Shown: piece after piece, positions 9,635 through 18,903 of the stretch
How the letters are laid out: every line of letters begins with the position of its first letter
Position numbering within the stretch: position 1 is the first letter of the stretch
Assembly (NCBI RefSeq): GCF_001431505.1
Contig: NZ_LDJP01000037.1
Location: 41,608 to 105,607 of the forward strand
DNA from: Stenotrophomonas daejeonensis
GTDB lineage: Bacteria > Pseudomonadota > Gammaproteobacteria > Xanthomonadales > Xanthomonadaceae
Direction: 5' to 3'
DNA: 64,000 nt
The notes under the pieces: model-generated
Database searches by the model: none
The model's input: only the letters and a program-made list of their open reading frames with translations
What the model was told of the DNA's origin: nothing
Translations under genes and position numbers: made by a program

Positions 9635-12600
9635 TCAGGCGCTGCGGGGTTGGTCGTCGTCCGTCTTGGCGTCGTCCACCGCAGCGGTTTCTTCCGCCGG
9701 CAGAGCAGTCGTTTCGTCGTCAGCTGCGTTGGCGTTCGCCGACTCGGTTTTCGTTGCCGGTGCTTCGGCGAAAAGCTGGCCGTTTTCCGGCGCGGCAGGT
9801 GCTGACGGAGTGGCTGCCTGTTCGTGGATGGGGTATTCCTCCACGACCGGCGGCGCTGCCACGACCGGATCGACCGGTTCAGCCGCGGCGGGGGGCGCCG
9901 GCTCCTGGACTGCTTCCGGCGCCGGCTGTGCAGCCACTTCCGCTACCGGTGAGGTTTTGACCGTTGCTGTTTCCACGGCTTCGGGAGCGGTCGGATGGCT
10001 GGCCTCGACCACCTCGACCGGCGGCGTGACCGCTTCCGTGCTTGCCGCCGGCGCTTCCGTTGCGACGGGTTCGAGGACCAGGTCGGTGGTGGCAGGCTCC
10101 GCCTTCACCACGGGAGCCGGCGCAGCGGTTTCCTGCACGCGAGCAGGTGCCGGGGTATCCACCGTTGCAGCAGCGGTGACCGGCTCGTCGTCGAAATCGA
10201 ACTCGGGCTGGGCCGTGGCCGGGCGGGTCGCGTTGGACTCGTTGGTTTCGGTAGCCGTGTCCTCGTCGCCGTCTTCGCCAGCATCGTCATCCTGGTTCGG
10301 GTTGTCGATGGCAGTGCTGCCGTCGGCATTGCCGCGACGACGGCGGCGGCCACCGCGACGGCCGCGGCGACGGCGGCTGCCTTCACCACCGGTTTCCTCG
10401 GCTGCTGCTGCGGGGGCGGTTGCATCGTCGATGACGGCGGGAGCGGCGGCCTGCTGTTCGGTCTGAACGGCTGCAACTGCTTCCGCTGCCGCGGGGGCTT
10501 CCTTCGGCAACGTCTCGATGGCGGCCGTGGCTTCCGTTGCAACCACGGTGGCTGTGGCGGCGGCCGGCGCGATTACCGGGCGGGCTGCTTCGGGCTGGGA
10601 CTGGCGGGCCGGCTTTTCGGTCACCTGCTGTGCAGGCTTTTCCTTCTCGACGGCCTGCTGCGGCTTCTGCTGCTGCGGCTTGGGTTGCTTCTGCTGCCGG
10701 GGCTGTTGCTGCTCGTTGTTGCGCGGTGGCTTGTTGGCCTGCTGCTGGCCCTGTTCATTGCGCTGCTTGGGCTGCTGGCCGGCGTTCTTCTGTTCCTGCG
10801 GATTGCCGTTGCCGTTCTGGCGGCGCTGCTCGTCACGGCGGTTGCCGCGCGGCTGCGGGTTGTTGCCGTTGCGGCGCTGGCCACGGTCGTTGCGGTTGCC
10901 GCGGCCGTTGTCCTGGCGTTGCGGTTGGGCCGGCTTCGCGGCGGGGGCGGTTTCGCCGCCGAAGACGCGCTTGAGCCAACCCATCACGCCGCCCGCGACG
11001 GGGGCGGCCGGAGTGGCAACCGGAGCCGGGGCGGGAGCCGTTTCGGCCACTTCGCGTACCGGGGCCGGCTGGCTGTGCTTGACGTGGGTGACGGCCGGCG
11101 CCGGCGGGATGTTCAGCTGCGCCTTGGTCAACGCGTGCACCGGCAGCCTGCGCGGGGTGCCGCGCTGGTAGCTGGGCTTGCCGGATTCCTCGCCCAGCTC
11201 GTTGTCGCGCAGGCGCGTGACTTCGTAGTGCGGGGTGTGCAACTGCTCGTCGGCGACGATGATGATCGGCGCGTCGTGGCGCTGCTCGATCTCGCGCAGC
11301 GCGCCGCGCTTCTCGTTGAGCAGGAAGTTGGCGATCTCCACCGGGGCCTGCACCAGCACCTGCCCGGTGTTCTCCTTCATCGCGTGTTCCTCGGCGACGC
11401 GGATGATCGACAGCGACAGCGATTCGATGCTGCGCATGCGGCCCTGGCCGTCGCAGCGCGGGCACACGATCTGGCTGGATTCGCCCAGGCTCGGGCGCAG
11501 GCGCTGGCGGCTCATCTCCATCAGGCCGAAGCGCGAGATGCGGCCCAGCTGCACGCGGGCGCGGTCGTACTTGAGCGCGTTCTGCAGGCGGTTCTCGACT
11601 TCGCGCTGGTGCTTGTTGCTGGACATGTCGATGAAGTCGATCACCACCAGCCCGCCCAGGTCGCGCAGGCGCAGCTGGCGCGCCACTTCCTCGGCGGCCT
11701 CCAGGTTGGTCTGGAACGCGGTGTCCTCGATGTCGCTGCCCTTGGTGGCGCGCGCCGAGTTGACGTCCACCGCGGTCAGCGCCTCGGTCTGGTCGACCAC
11801 GATCGAGCCGCCGGAAGGCAGGCGCACGTTGCGCTCGTAGATCGCCTCGATCTGCGATTCGATCTGGAAGCGGTTGAACAGCGGGATGTCGTCCTTGTAG
11901 TGCTTGAGCTTGCGCAGGGTCTGCGGCATCACCTGCTGCATGAACTCGCGCGCGGTCTCGTACAGCTCCTCGGTATCGACCAGGATCTCGCCGATGTCGG
12001 CGCGCAGGTAGTCACGCAGGGCGCGCACGATCAGCCGCGATTCCTGGTAGATCAGGAACGGCGCCGGCTTGGCCAGCGCGGCCTCGGCGATGGAGCGCCA
12101 GACGCTGAGCAGGTAGTCCAGGTCCCACTGCAGTTCTTCGGCATCGCGGCCGACGCCGGCGGTGCGGATGATCACGCCCATGTCGTCGGGGATGTTCAGC
12201 TTGTCCAGCGCTTCCTTCAGCGCGGCGCGGTCCTCGCCCTCGATGCGGCGCGAGACGCCGCCGGCCGACGGCGAGTTCGGCATCAGCACCATGTAGCGGC
12301 CGGCCAGCGAGATGAAGGTGGTCAGGGCGGCGCCCTTGTTGCCGCGCTCGTCCTTGTCCACCTGGACGACGATTTCCTGCCCTTCGCGCAGCAGTTCGCG
12401 GATGCCGGCCTTGTTGTGGTCGACGCCGCTCTGGAAGTAGTCGCGGGAGATTTCCTTCAGCGGCAGGAAGCCGTGGCGGTCGGCGCCGTAGTCGACGAAG
12501 GCGGCTTCGAGGGAGGGTTCGAGCCGGGTGATGCGGCCCTTGTAGATGTTGGACTTCTTCTGTTCCTTGGACGGCTGTTCGATGTCGATGTCGTACAGGG

Positions 12601-12667
12601 TCTGGCCGTCCACGATGGCCACGCGCAGTTCTTCGGCCTGCGTGGCATTGATCAGCATTCGCTTCAT
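9635..12667 (-). CDS. rne: Ribonuclease E
   Basis: Essential endoribonuclease of 1010 residues that starts mRNA decay and processes rRNA and tRNA, acting as the degradosome scaffold at the inner membrane. The start [20 protein letters not shown] is canonical, preceded by GAGGAACGCACA. The S1 domain spans about 35-125. Catalytic Asp301 (AVDVNSARA) and Asp344 (VVIDFIDM) match E. coli Asp303/Asp346. The zinc-link is Cys402/Cys405 (CPRCDGQG). After about residue 520 the sequence becomes low-complexity: an Arg/Asn/Gln-rich stretch (RNA binding) then a long Ala/Val/Pro/Glu-rich tail. Upstream of the true start the frame stays open to 12790, but that part lacks conservation. A 404-bp leader/divergent region separates it from rluC. 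Confidence 0.97.
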   Translation of the reverse strand: MKRMLINATQAEELRVAIVDGQTLYDIDIEQPSKEQKKSNIYKGRITRLEPSLEAAFVDYGADRHGFLPLKEISRDYFQSGVDHNKAGIRELLREGQEIVVQVDKDERGNKGAALTTFISLAGRYMVLMPNSPSAGGVSRRIEGEDRAALKEALDKLNIPDDMGVIIRTAGVGRDAEELQWDLDYLLSVWRSIAEAALAKPAPFLIYQESRLIVRALRDYLRADIGEILVDTEELYETAREFMQQVMPQTLRKLKHYKDDIPLFNRFQIESQIEAIYERNVRLPSGGSIVVDQTEALTAVDVNSARATKGSDIEDTAFQTNLEAAEEVARQLRLRDLGGLVVIDFIDMSSNKHQREVENRLQNALKYDRARVQLGRISRFGLMEMSRQRLRPSLGESSQIVCPRCDGQGRMRSIESLSLSIIRVAEEHAMKENTGQVLVQAPVEIANFLLNEKRGALREIEQRHDAPIIIVADEQLHTPHYEVTRLRDNELGEESGKPSYQRGTPRRLPVHALTKAQLNIPPAPAVTHVKHSQPAPVREVAETAPAPAPVATPAAPVAGGVMGWLKRVFGGETAPAAKPAQPQRQDNGRGNRNDRGQRRNGNNPQPRGNRRDEQRRQNGNGNPQEQKNAGQQPKQRNEQGQQQANKPPRNNEQQQPRQQKQPKPQQQKPQQAVEKEKPAQQVTEKPARQSQPEAARPVIAPAAATATVVATEATAAIETLPKEAPAAAEAVAAVQTEQQAAAPAVIDDATAPAAAAEETGGEGSRRRRGRRGGRRRRRGNADGSTAIDNPNQDDDAGEDGDEDTATETNESNATRPATAQPEFDFDDEPVTAAATVDTPAPARVQETAAPAPVVKAEPATTDLVLEPVATEAPAASTEAVTPPVEVVEASHPTAPEAVETATVKTSPVAEVAAQPAPEAVQEPAPPAAAEPVDPVVAAPPVVEEYPIHEQAATPSAPAAPENGQLFAEAPATKTESANANAADDETTALPAEETAAVDDAKTDDDQPRSA

Positions 12668-13071
12668 TGTGCGTTCCTCGCGCGCTGCTACCGCGCGGAA
12701 CGCCGTGGCGTTTGGCCTCTGGACACGGCTCGCCGCCCATTCGCGCAGGCGCGGACAGGGCGGCTTGGGTTTCCAGCGCTGCGACACCACGGCAGGCCGC
12801 GGGAGCGCTTCTTGTTCAAGTTTTCAGGTGTTTCGGGACCGGCGGCGGCCCCAGCCAAGCTGGAGCGCCGCGCGGGGCATGTTCAGCGCGAATGCTTGTC
12901 AGGCACTCGGCGATGGCCGGGAACGCCGGTGAGCCGCTAACATGGCCGCCCCGGGGGCGGTGGCCGCGCACTGTGCCGGATCCGTCGGGAGCGGGGCTTC
13001 TGGCCCTGACCAACTTCCAACGAAATCAAACCCTTATATCGCCCGCCGAGTGTAGCAGAATAAACAGGCCG
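12668..13071. other. 404-bp divergent region between rne and rluC
   Basis: This probably contains the long 5' leader of rne, which in other gammaproteobacteria mediates RNase E self-regulation, plus the rluC promoter. Visible are the near-palindromic GGCCGCCCC-GGGGGCGGTGGCC around 12944-12965 and an A/T-richer patch (13018-13065) with TTATAT and CAGAAT close to rluC. I see no supported gene. Confidence 0.45.
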
Positions 13072-14055
13072 ATGACCGACTCCGAACACCGCCGCAACCC
13101 GTCCGCGGCCAAATCCAGCGTGCGCCTGATCAAGGTTCCGGAAGACCGGGCCGGGCAGCGCCTGGACAACTTCCTGCTGGGCCAGCTCAAGGGCGCCCCG
13201 CGCAGCCTGGTCTACAAGCTGGTGCGCAGCGGCCAGGTGCGGGTCAACGGCGGCCGCGCCAAGGCCGAGCGTAAGCTGGAAGCGGGCGAGGAGGTGCGGG
13301 TACCGCCGGTCAATCTCAGTGAAGTCGGAGACAAGACGCCGCCGCCGGCCGGCTTCCTGCAGCGCATGGAGCAGGCCATCGTGTTCGAGGACGCGCGGCT
13401 GCTGGTCATCAACAAGCCCTCCGGGGTCGCCAGCCACGGCGGCAGCGGCATCAGCCACGGCGCCATCGAAACCATGCGTGCGCTGCGCCCGAACCAGACG
13501 CTGGAGCTGGTGCACCGGCTGGACCGGGATACCTCCGGGCTGCTGGTGATGGCCAAGAAGCGCTCGGCGCTGAGCGAGTTGCAGGCGCTGCTGCGCGAAG
13601 ACCACGGCGCCACCGGGGGGATCCGCAAGCGCTACCTGACCCTGCTGGCCGGGCGCATGCCCGATGGCGTGATGAGCGTGGATGCACCCCTGCACGTCGG
13701 CCTGCGCCAGGGCGGCGAGCGCCATGTGCAGGTGAATGCCGCCGGCAAGCCGTCGCTGAGCCACTTCAGGGTGCTGGAGCGGCGCGGCGGCCATTCCTAT
13801 TGCGAGGTACGGATCGAGACCGGGCGCACCCACCAGATCCGCGTGCATGCCCTGCACATCGGCCACCCGGTGGCCGGCGACGACAAGTACGGCGACCCGG
13901 CGGTCAACAAGCGCCTGCGCGAGCAGGCGGGGTTGAAGCGGCTGTTCCTGCATGCGGCATCACTGGAGTTCGCATTGGATGCCGGCAAGACGCCCTACGT
14001 ACTGAATGCGCCGCTGGCGCCGGAGCTGGCCGAGGTGCTGGACAGGCTGGGGTGA
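13072..14055 (+). CDS. rluC: 23S rRNA pseudouridine synthase RluC
   Basis: RluA-family pseudouridine synthase of 327 residues; RluC modifies U955, U2504 and U2580 of 23S rRNA. An N-terminal S4 RNA-binding domain (about 20-85, RLDNFLLGQLKGAPRSLVYKLVRSGQVRVNG is the start of it) precedes the catalytic domain, which has the signature LVHRLDRDTSGLLVMAK with catalytic Asp in HRLDRDTSG. GRTHQIRVH and GDDKYGD further support the family. Divergence from rne is the usual arrangement in gammaproteobacteria. A GTAG repeat pair lies 2 bp after the stop. Confidence 0.94.
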   Translation: MTDSEHRRNPSAAKSSVRLIKVPEDRAGQRLDNFLLGQLKGAPRSLVYKLVRSGQVRVNGGRAKAERKLEAGEEVRVPPVNLSEVGDKTPPPAGFLQRMEQAIVFEDARLLVINKPSGVASHGGSGISHGAIETMRALRPNQTLELVHRLDRDTSGLLVMAKKRSALSELQALLREDHGATGGIRKRYLTLLAGRMPDGVMSVDAPLHVGLRQGGERHVQVNAAGKPSLSHFRVLERRGGHSYCEVRIETGRTHQIRVHALHIGHPVAGDDKYGDPAVNKRLREQAGLKRLFLHAASLEFALDAGKTPYVLNAPLAPELAEVLDRLG

Positions 14056-14057
14056 GG

Positions 14058-14133
14058 CCGTAGGAGCGCACCTTGGTGCGCGATGGGGCTGTACCGGGAA
14101 AACCCCATCGCGCACCAAGGTGCGCTCCTACGG
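14058..14133. repeat. GTAG-headed REP pair (perfect 31-bp inverted repeat)
   Basis: Arms at 14058-14088 and 14103-14133 are perfect inverted copies beginning CCGTAGGAGCGC, with a 14-bp spacer. Each arm has its own inner palindrome (GCGCACC-TT-GGTGCGC). It lies between the convergent rluC and zupT genes and could act as a bidirectional transcription block or mRNA 3' end. It resembles SMAG/REP dimers of Stenotrophomonas. Confidence 0.9.
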
Positions 14134-14140
14134 TGGGTGG

Positions 14141-14944
14141 TCACCACTTGAACAGCACCAGGCTGATCGCCAGCGTCGCCATGCCGGAGACCAGCCCGTA
14201 GACGGTTTCGTGGCCCTTGGCGTAGCGCTTGGCCGCCGGCAGCAGTTCGTCCAGGGCGAGGAACACCATCACCCCGGCGATCATGCCGAACACGATGCCG
14301 AAGGTGCTGTGCGACAGCACGCCGGACAGCGCGAAATAGCCGATCGCCGCACCCACCGGTTCGGCCAGCCCCGACAGCAGGCTGGCGCCGAAGGCATAGA
14401 ACTTGTTGTTGGTGGCGAAATACACCGGCACCGCGATGGCGATGCCCTCGGGGATGTTGTGGATGGCGATGGCGAACGCCAGCGGCATGCCCACCGAGGG
14501 GCTTTCCAGCGTGGCGAAGAAGGTCGCCAGCCCTTCCGGGAAGTTGTGCGCGGTGATCGCCACCGCGGTCAGCAGGCCGACGCGGCGGATGTAGCTGCGG
14601 TTGTCGTCGCGGAACAGCGGGTCCTGCTTGTCCAGGCTTTCGTGCGGGTTGGGGATCAGGTGATCGATGCCGACGATCAGCAGCACCCCGGCCAGGAACG
14701 ACAGCGTGCCCCAGGTGAAGCCCAGCCGCTCGCCGTGCGCCAGCGCGAACGAGGCGATCGACTTGTTGAGGATTTCCGACAGCGACACGTACACCATCGC
14801 GCCGCCGGCGAAGGCCAGCCCGAACGCCAGCAGGCGCGGGTTGGGGCGGCGCGAGAACAGCACCATCAGGCTGCCGATGGCGGTGGCCAGGCCGGCGGCC
14901 AGGGTCAGCGCGAAGGCGACCCAGAGGTTTTCGGTGGAGATCAC
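14141..14944 (-). CDS. zupT: ZIP-family zinc transporter
   Basis: Inner-membrane divalent metal importer of 267 residues with about eight membrane segments. The paired metal-site motifs HNFPEG (residues 133-138) and HNIPEG (162-167) in TM4/TM5 are diagnostic of ZupT/GufA-type ZIP proteins, which take up zinc and other divalent cations. The start appears to be GTG at 14944 (MISTENLWVAFAL). It lies 34 bp downstream of the TonB-domain lipoprotein on the same strand, so the two may share a transcript. Confidence 0.93.
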   Translation of the reverse strand: MISTENLWVAFALTLAAGLATAIGSLMVLFSRRPNPRLLAFGLAFAGGAMVYVSLSEILNKSIASFALAHGERLGFTWGTLSFLAGVLLIVGIDHLIPNPHESLDKQDPLFRDDNRSYIRRVGLLTAVAITAHNFPEGLATFFATLESPSVGMPLAFAIAIHNIPEGIAIAVPVYFATNNKFYAFGASLLSGLAEPVGAAIGYFALSGVLSHSTFGIVFGMIAGVMVFLALDELLPAAKRYAKGHETVYGLVSGMATLAISLVLFKW

Positions 14945-14978
14945 GAAGGCCGCTCGATGTGGGGGAAGAGGCGGTGCA

Positions 14979-15395
14979 TCAACCGCCGCGGCGCATCCGT
15001 TCCTCGATGGCGAAGCACTCGTCGGGCTTGGGCTGCGGCGGGTTGAAGCTGACCGGCACCTGGATGGTGGTGGAAACCGGCTGGCCGTTGCGGGTGGCGG
15101 CCTTGAACTTCCATTCGCGCACGCGGGCGGCGGCCGCTTCGTCCAGCTGGCCGTTGCCGCTGCTGGCGACCAGCGAGACGTTGGTGGGCGCGCCTTCCGG
15201 CCCGACCACGACCTTCAGCACGCTCTTGCCGCCGACGCCGGCGCAGGCCAGCTCGGGCGGGTAGTCCGGCGGCGGCGTCTGCACCGCGGCGACTTCGGTG
15301 GGGGCGACGGCCGGCGCCGCGGGCTGCTCGGAGGACGTGCAGGCACCGAGCAGGGCGGCGAGGCAGAGGGAAGCGGACAGCAGGTATGGCTTCAT
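14979..15395 (-). CDS. Lipoprotein with TonB C-terminal-like domain
   Basis: A 138-residue predicted lipoprotein. The signal peptide ends in the lipobox LLGAC (Cys19 lipidated). A Pro/Ala-rich linker leads to a domain like the TonB C-terminus (PDYPPELACAGVGGKSVLKV, WKFKAATRNGQPV, IQVPVSFN). It has no transmembrane anchor like classical TonB, so it cannot be a normal ExbB/D-energised TonB; the family is common and of unknown role in Xanthomonads. Its start is 1 bp after the phhB stop, implying translational coupling. Function is not established. Confidence 0.75.
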   Translation of the reverse strand: MKPYLLSASLCLAALLGACTSSEQPAAPAVAPTEVAAVQTPPPDYPPELACAGVGGKSVLKVVVGPEGAPTNVSLVASSGNGQLDEAAAARVREWKFKAATRNGQPVSTTIQVPVSFNPPQPKPDECFAIEERMRRGG

Positions 15396-15396
15396 G

Positions 15397-15744
15397 TCAT
15401 TGCTCCGTCAGCGCCGATGCCTTGGCGGCACAGATGAAATCGTTCTCGCTCAGGCCGCCCACGTCGTGGGTGGAAAAGCGCACCACCGCGCGGTCGTAGT
15501 GCACGCCGAGGTCGGGGTGGTGGTCTTCGCGGTGGGCGATCCACGCCAGCGCATTCACGAATGCGATGGTGCGGTGGTAGTCGTCGAAACGGAAGGTGCG
15601 CAGCAGCGCCTGGCCGTTCTCGGCCAGCTCCCAGCCCGGCACCTGCGGCAGCAGTTCGGCCAGCCGGGCCTCGCCGAGGCGGTGTTCGCTGCCTTTGCGC
15701 GGCAGGCAGTGCGCCTGCGCCAGTGGAATCAGATCAGGGGCCAC
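15397..15744 (-). CDS. phhB: Pterin-4a-carbinolamine dehydratase
   Basis: The enzyme dehydrates 4a-hydroxytetrahydrobiopterin and so recycles the cofactor of phenylalanine hydroxylase. The 115-residue protein has the motif [19 protein letters not shown] with the catalytic His pair, and [17 protein letters not shown] 15744 is preferred because GGAGG lies 5 nt upstream; an in-frame ATG at 15756 has no ribosome site and would place that GGAGG inside the gene. No phhA (hydroxylase) is in this window. Confidence 0.9.
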   Translation of the reverse strand: MAPDLIPLAQAHCLPRKGSEHRLGEARLAELLPQVPGWELAENGQALLRTFRFDDYHRTIAFVNALAWIAHREDHHPDLGVHYDRAVVRFSTHDVGGLSENDFICAAKASALTEQ

Positions 15745-15823
15745 GACAACCTCCATCGAAGAAAGGACCGCAAGGGTGCCACCGGTGGAAACAGCGTCCC
15801 GCCAGCGGCAACCAAGACCCGGC

Positions 15824-15836
15824 TAGAATACCCGCA
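15824..15836 (+). promoter_or_regulatory. -10 element directly before nfuA (leaderless start)
   Basis: TAGAAT at 15824-15829 is followed by 6 nt and then the nfuA ATG. No purine-rich ribosome site exists, so transcription probably begins at or next to the ATG. No good -35 is visible. Confidence 0.6.
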
Positions 15837-16435
15837 TGATCCAGATTTCAGATACCGCGCAGAGCCATTTCCGCAAGTTGATCGAACGCGAGGCGATACC
15901 GGGCATGGGCGTGCGCCTGAGCGCGGTGGAGCCGGGGACGCCGCGCGCCGATGCGCGCCTGGAGTTCGCCGAGCCGGCCGACCTGCAGGGCGACGAGTGG
16001 GCGGTGGACTGCGACGGTTTCACGCTGTACGTGGCGGCCGCCAGCGTGGCATGGCTGGACGGCGCCGAGATCGACTACGTCACCCAGGCCGCCGGCACCC
16101 GGCAGCTGACCATCAAGGCACCGAAGATCAAGGGCGAGGTGCCGGGCGAGGCGGCCTCGCTGGTCGAGCGCGTGCACTGGGTGGTGGAGAACGAGGTCAA
16201 CCCGCAGCTGGCCTCGCATGGCGGCCACGTCGCGGTGCAGGAGGTTTCCGCCGATGGCGTGGTGCTGCTGCGCTTCGGCGGTGGTTGCCACGGTTGCGGC
16301 ATGGCCGACGTGACCTTGAAGCAGGGCATCGAGAAGACCCTGCTGGCCCGCGTGCCCGGCGTGACCGCGGTGCGCGACGCCACCGACCACGACAGTGGTC
16401 ACGCGCCCTACATCCCGCGCGGCAAGGCGGGCTGA
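15836..16435 (+). CDS. nfuA: Fe-S biogenesis protein NfuA
   Basis: Fe-S cluster carrier of 199 residues. The N-terminal degenerate A-type domain ([16 protein letters not shown]) is followed by the C-terminal Nfu domain, whose cluster-binding cysteines are Cys151 and Cys154 in [15 protein letters not shown]. This two-domain form delivers [4Fe-4S] clusters to apoproteins such as aconitase and lipoate synthase, especially under stress. It is divergent from phhB and appears leaderless. Confidence 0.95.
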   Translation: MIQISDTAQSHFRKLIEREAIPGMGVRLSAVEPGTPRADARLEFAEPADLQGDEWAVDCDGFTLYVAAASVAWLDGAEIDYVTQAAGTRQLTIKAPKIKGEVPGEAASLVERVHWVVENEVNPQLASHGGHVAVQEVSADGVVLLRFGGGCHGCGMADVTLKQGIEKTLLARVPGVTAVRDATDHDSGHAPYIPRGKAG

Positions 16436-16447
16436 GCCGCTTCCGGC

Positions 16448-18229
16448 ATGCCGGTGCCATCGGTAGCCGAGTTGATCGACCTGCTGGCGGCGCGTGGCCG
16501 GGCCGTGCGGCTGCACGACCGTCGTACCGGCATGCCGTACAGCTGGAGCGGCTGGCTACGCGGTTGGGCGTCGCGGGTGAAGTCGGCCTTCGTGCCGGCT
16601 GAAATGATCGGCGTGGTAGCGGGAAGGACGCTGCCGCCTGAACGCAGGCCACCCGCGCGGGCCTTCTGGCAGGTGATGTTGCTGCTGCTCTGGCATGGCG
16701 GCGAATCGCCGCCGCGCGACCAGCGCGGCCTGCGCTGGTTTGCCGCTTTCTTCAGCGTCGCCTTGCATCTGGTGTTCGCGATATTGCTGGTGTGGGTGGC
16801 GCTGGTGCGCAGCAACGTGCCCGACGAGCGTGCCGATGAAGGCGAACGGGTGCAGGTCGAATACATCGGCCGTGGCACGGTGCAGGAAGAAGGTGGCGGC
16901 GCCCCGGCGGCGCCGGCCGGGGCACAGGCACCCGCCGTGGCACGTGGCGACCGGCCCGCAGGTGGCAGGCCGGCCCCGGTGCAACCGGAAGCGGTGCCGC
17001 TCGCGGAACCGGCTGTACCGGTGGAGCAGGCCGTCGCCGCACGAGCGCAACCGGCGGAAACGACGCCCGTGCCGGTAGATGCCCCCGCGCCGGCGCCGGC
17101 TTCCGAACAATCGTTGCAGGCAACCGAGACCCCACGGCCGACCACGGATTTCGTGGTGCCGCCGCCCAGTCTGGTTGCCCCGGTACTGCATGCGCCGGAG
17201 CCACGGGTGCGCGAGCGCAGCATCGAGACTGTGGTCGAACGCCCGCAGCCGGTGCAGGCGGTGCGCGCCCCGGTCATCGCATCGCCGCGGGTGGAGGCTC
17301 CGCAGGTACAGGTCCGCGAGCGGCAAATCGAAGTGGTGCCGCAGCAACAGGTGGCCTTGGCGCCGCTCGCCCCGCGCGATGCGCAGGTGCGGTTGCGCAC
17401 GCCGGAACCGGGTGTGCGCGAACGGCAGATCGAGGTGGCGACCTCGCGGGAAGTGGAGATGGCGCCGGTGCGCCCGCGTGAAACGGAAGTGCGGCTGCAA
17501 GGGCCGGATGTGGCCGTGCGCGAGCGGCAGGTGCCGGGTGTGCAGGAAGCTCCGGCGGTGGCATCGTCGACGGCGGGTGAGGAAGCTGCGGCAACGGCCG
17601 AGCAGGGCCTGGCAGCGGCCGCGACTCCGGCTGCGGGCGCGGCGGAATCGAGCGCCGCGCCCGCGCCCGCCCCCGCTGCGCGTCCGGGCACCAGCCCGGG
17701 GGCCGGCCCCAGGCCGCAGGACCGGTCCGGTGGCTGGGCGACGCCGGACCGTTCGGATGACTGGGGTGCTTCGCAACGCCAGGCGGCGGGAAATGCGGGT
17801 GGGCAGGCTGACAAGGGCTTGTTCAATGCCGACGGCAGTGTGCGCCTGGCCGATGATGGCGAGGGGCGCGGGCAGGACGCCACACGCGGCGCGCCGGGGG
17901 GCGATTCGGACAGCTGGAGCCGCGAACGCATCGCCCAGGCCGGCACCTGGCTCAAGCGACCGCCGTACGACTACACCCCGACCTCGTTCGACAAGTACTG
18001 GGTGCCCAACGAATCGCTGTTGGCCGAATGGGTGCGCAAGGGCATCAAGAACATCGAGATCCCGATTCCGGGCACGAAGACGAAGATTTCCTGCGTAGTG
18101 TCGATGCTGCAGTTCGGTGGCGGCTGCGGCCTGACCAACCCGGACATGCAGGAACAACCAGCCAGCGCCCGCCCGCCGCCGGACATTCCGTTCAAGAAGG
18201 AACTGCAGGAAGACAACGGCAGCCGTTGA
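16448..18229 (+). CDS. Transmembrane repetitive protein of unknown function (Xanthomonadaceae)
   Basis: A 593-residue membrane protein. Residues 1-96 are a basic cytoplasmic-looking segment; one membrane helix lies at about 97-120 (WFAAFFSVALHLVFAILLVW). A long Pro/Ala/Glu/Val-rich segment follows, then a small C-terminal domain (about 480-593: PPYDYTPTSFDKYWVPNE, IPGTKTKISCVVSMLQFGGG) with two cysteines. The middle carries VRER motifs at residues 254, 289, 323 and 357, that is, every 34-35 residues. The topology (N-in, one helix, Pro-rich periplasmic stalk, C-terminal domain) resembles TonB or TolA, but the C-terminal domain matches neither to my eye. I know such proteins as 'transmembrane repetitive protein' in Xanthomonas and Stenotrophomonas. 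Function is unknown. Confidence 0.8.
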   Translation: MPVPSVAELIDLLAARGRAVRLHDRRTGMPYSWSGWLRGWASRVKSAFVPAEMIGVVAGRTLPPERRPPARAFWQVMLLLLWHGGESPPRDQRGLRWFAAFFSVALHLVFAILLVWVALVRSNVPDERADEGERVQVEYIGRGTVQEEGGGAPAAPAGAQAPAVARGDRPAGGRPAPVQPEAVPLAEPAVPVEQAVAARAQPAETTPVPVDAPAPAPASEQSLQATETPRPTTDFVVPPPSLVAPVLHAPEPRVRERSIETVVERPQPVQAVRAPVIASPRVEAPQVQVRERQIEVVPQQQVALAPLAPRDAQVRLRTPEPGVRERQIEVATSREVEMAPVRPRETEVRLQGPDVAVRERQVPGVQEAPAVASSTAGEEAAATAEQGLAAAATPAAGAAESSAAPAPAPAARPGTSPGAGPRPQDRSGGWATPDRSDDWGASQRQAAGNAGGQADKGLFNADGSVRLADDGEGRGQDATRGAPGGDSDSWSRERIAQAGTWLKRPPYDYTPTSFDKYWVPNESLLAEWVRKGIKNIEIPIPGTKTKISCVVSMLQFGGGCGLTNPDMQEQPASARPPPDIPFKKELQEDNGSR

Positions 18230-18335
18230 TGCAGGGGGGGGCGATGGCGATGGACGTTGCGGAACGTGGCGGTGGCATGCCACTCACGGCAACCCCTTGG
18301 CACCTGCCGGGTCGCCAAGGGGAAGAACCGTTTGT

Positions 18336-18407
18336 CGTAGATGCGGGGCTTGCCCCGCATGGGGCCCTGCCGGCAAAGCTTCATGCGGGGCAAGCCCCGC
18401 ATCTACG
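18336..18407. repeat. GTAG-headed REP pair
   Basis: Arms at 18336-18361 and 18382-18407 are perfect 26-bp inverted copies (CGTAGATGCGGGGCTTGC...), spacer 20 bp. Each arm contains the hairpin ATGCGGGG-CTTG-CCCCGCAT-like core. It lies between two convergent genes. It is the same subfamily as 30186-30254 and the single copy at 4721. Confidence 0.9.
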
Positions 18408-18444
18408 GCATGCCGGCCCGGCGGACAGCCGGGTGAAGAGAGCC

Positions 18445-18894
18445 TTACTTCAGCCCGTGCAGGTCGCGCAGCTGGCTCGGGCGCGAGCCGAACCAGGCGG
18501 CCAGGTCGGCGATGTCCTGATCGCTGAGGTTGGCGGCCTGCGGCGACATCAGCATGTGCTCGCGGTCGCCGCTGCGGTAGGCCTGCAGCGCGTGGGCCAG
18601 GTAGTCGCCGTATTGGCCGCCCAGGCGCGGATAGGTGGCGTCGATGGGCTGGTTGCCGTCGGCGCCGTGGCAGTCGATGCAGCTCTGGCCGGTGGCTTGG
18701 CCCTTGCTGTTGGCCAGTTGCTCGCCGATGGCGATGCGCCCCTGCGGCAGGCCGGCGGAAGAACTGGAGCCGTGCTCGCCGCTGGCGTGGCCGGGGTCGG
18801 TGGCGGAGTGGTCGGCGGATCCGGAACAGGCGGCCAGGGTGCAGGCCGCAAACAGGGCGATGGCAATACGCGTGGCGTGCGTGGCTTTCGACAT
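18445..18894 (-). CDS. c-type cytochrome, predicted lipoprotein
   Basis: Monohaem class I cytochrome c of 149 residues. An N-terminal lipoprotein signal ends with LAAC (Cys near residue 22). The haem motif is CIDCH, and the distal Met is likely within HMLMSPQAANLSDQDIADLAAWF. The fold resembles one half of cytochrome c4. It is probably anchored to a membrane and faces the periplasm. It is 9 bp downstream of a second, soluble-looking cytochrome on the same strand. Partner oxidase or reductase is not in the window. Confidence 0.88.
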   Translation of the reverse strand: MSKATHATRIAIALFAACTLAACSGSADHSATDPGHASGEHGSSSSAGLPQGRIAIGEQLANSKGQATGQSCIDCHGADGNQPIDATYPRLGGQYGDYLAHALQAYRSGDREHMLMSPQAANLSDQDIADLAAWFGSRPSQLRDLHGLK

Positions 18895-18903
18895 GAGCGG
18901 CGC

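Noticed and set aside
12668..12790. N-terminal extension of RNase E by 41 residues
   Set aside because: The canonical start MKRMLINA is preceded by a good ribosome site; the extra residues are not family-like.
9995..12940. A 981-codon open frame opposite rne
   Set aside because: Antisense shadow of the RNase E gene in GC-rich DNA.
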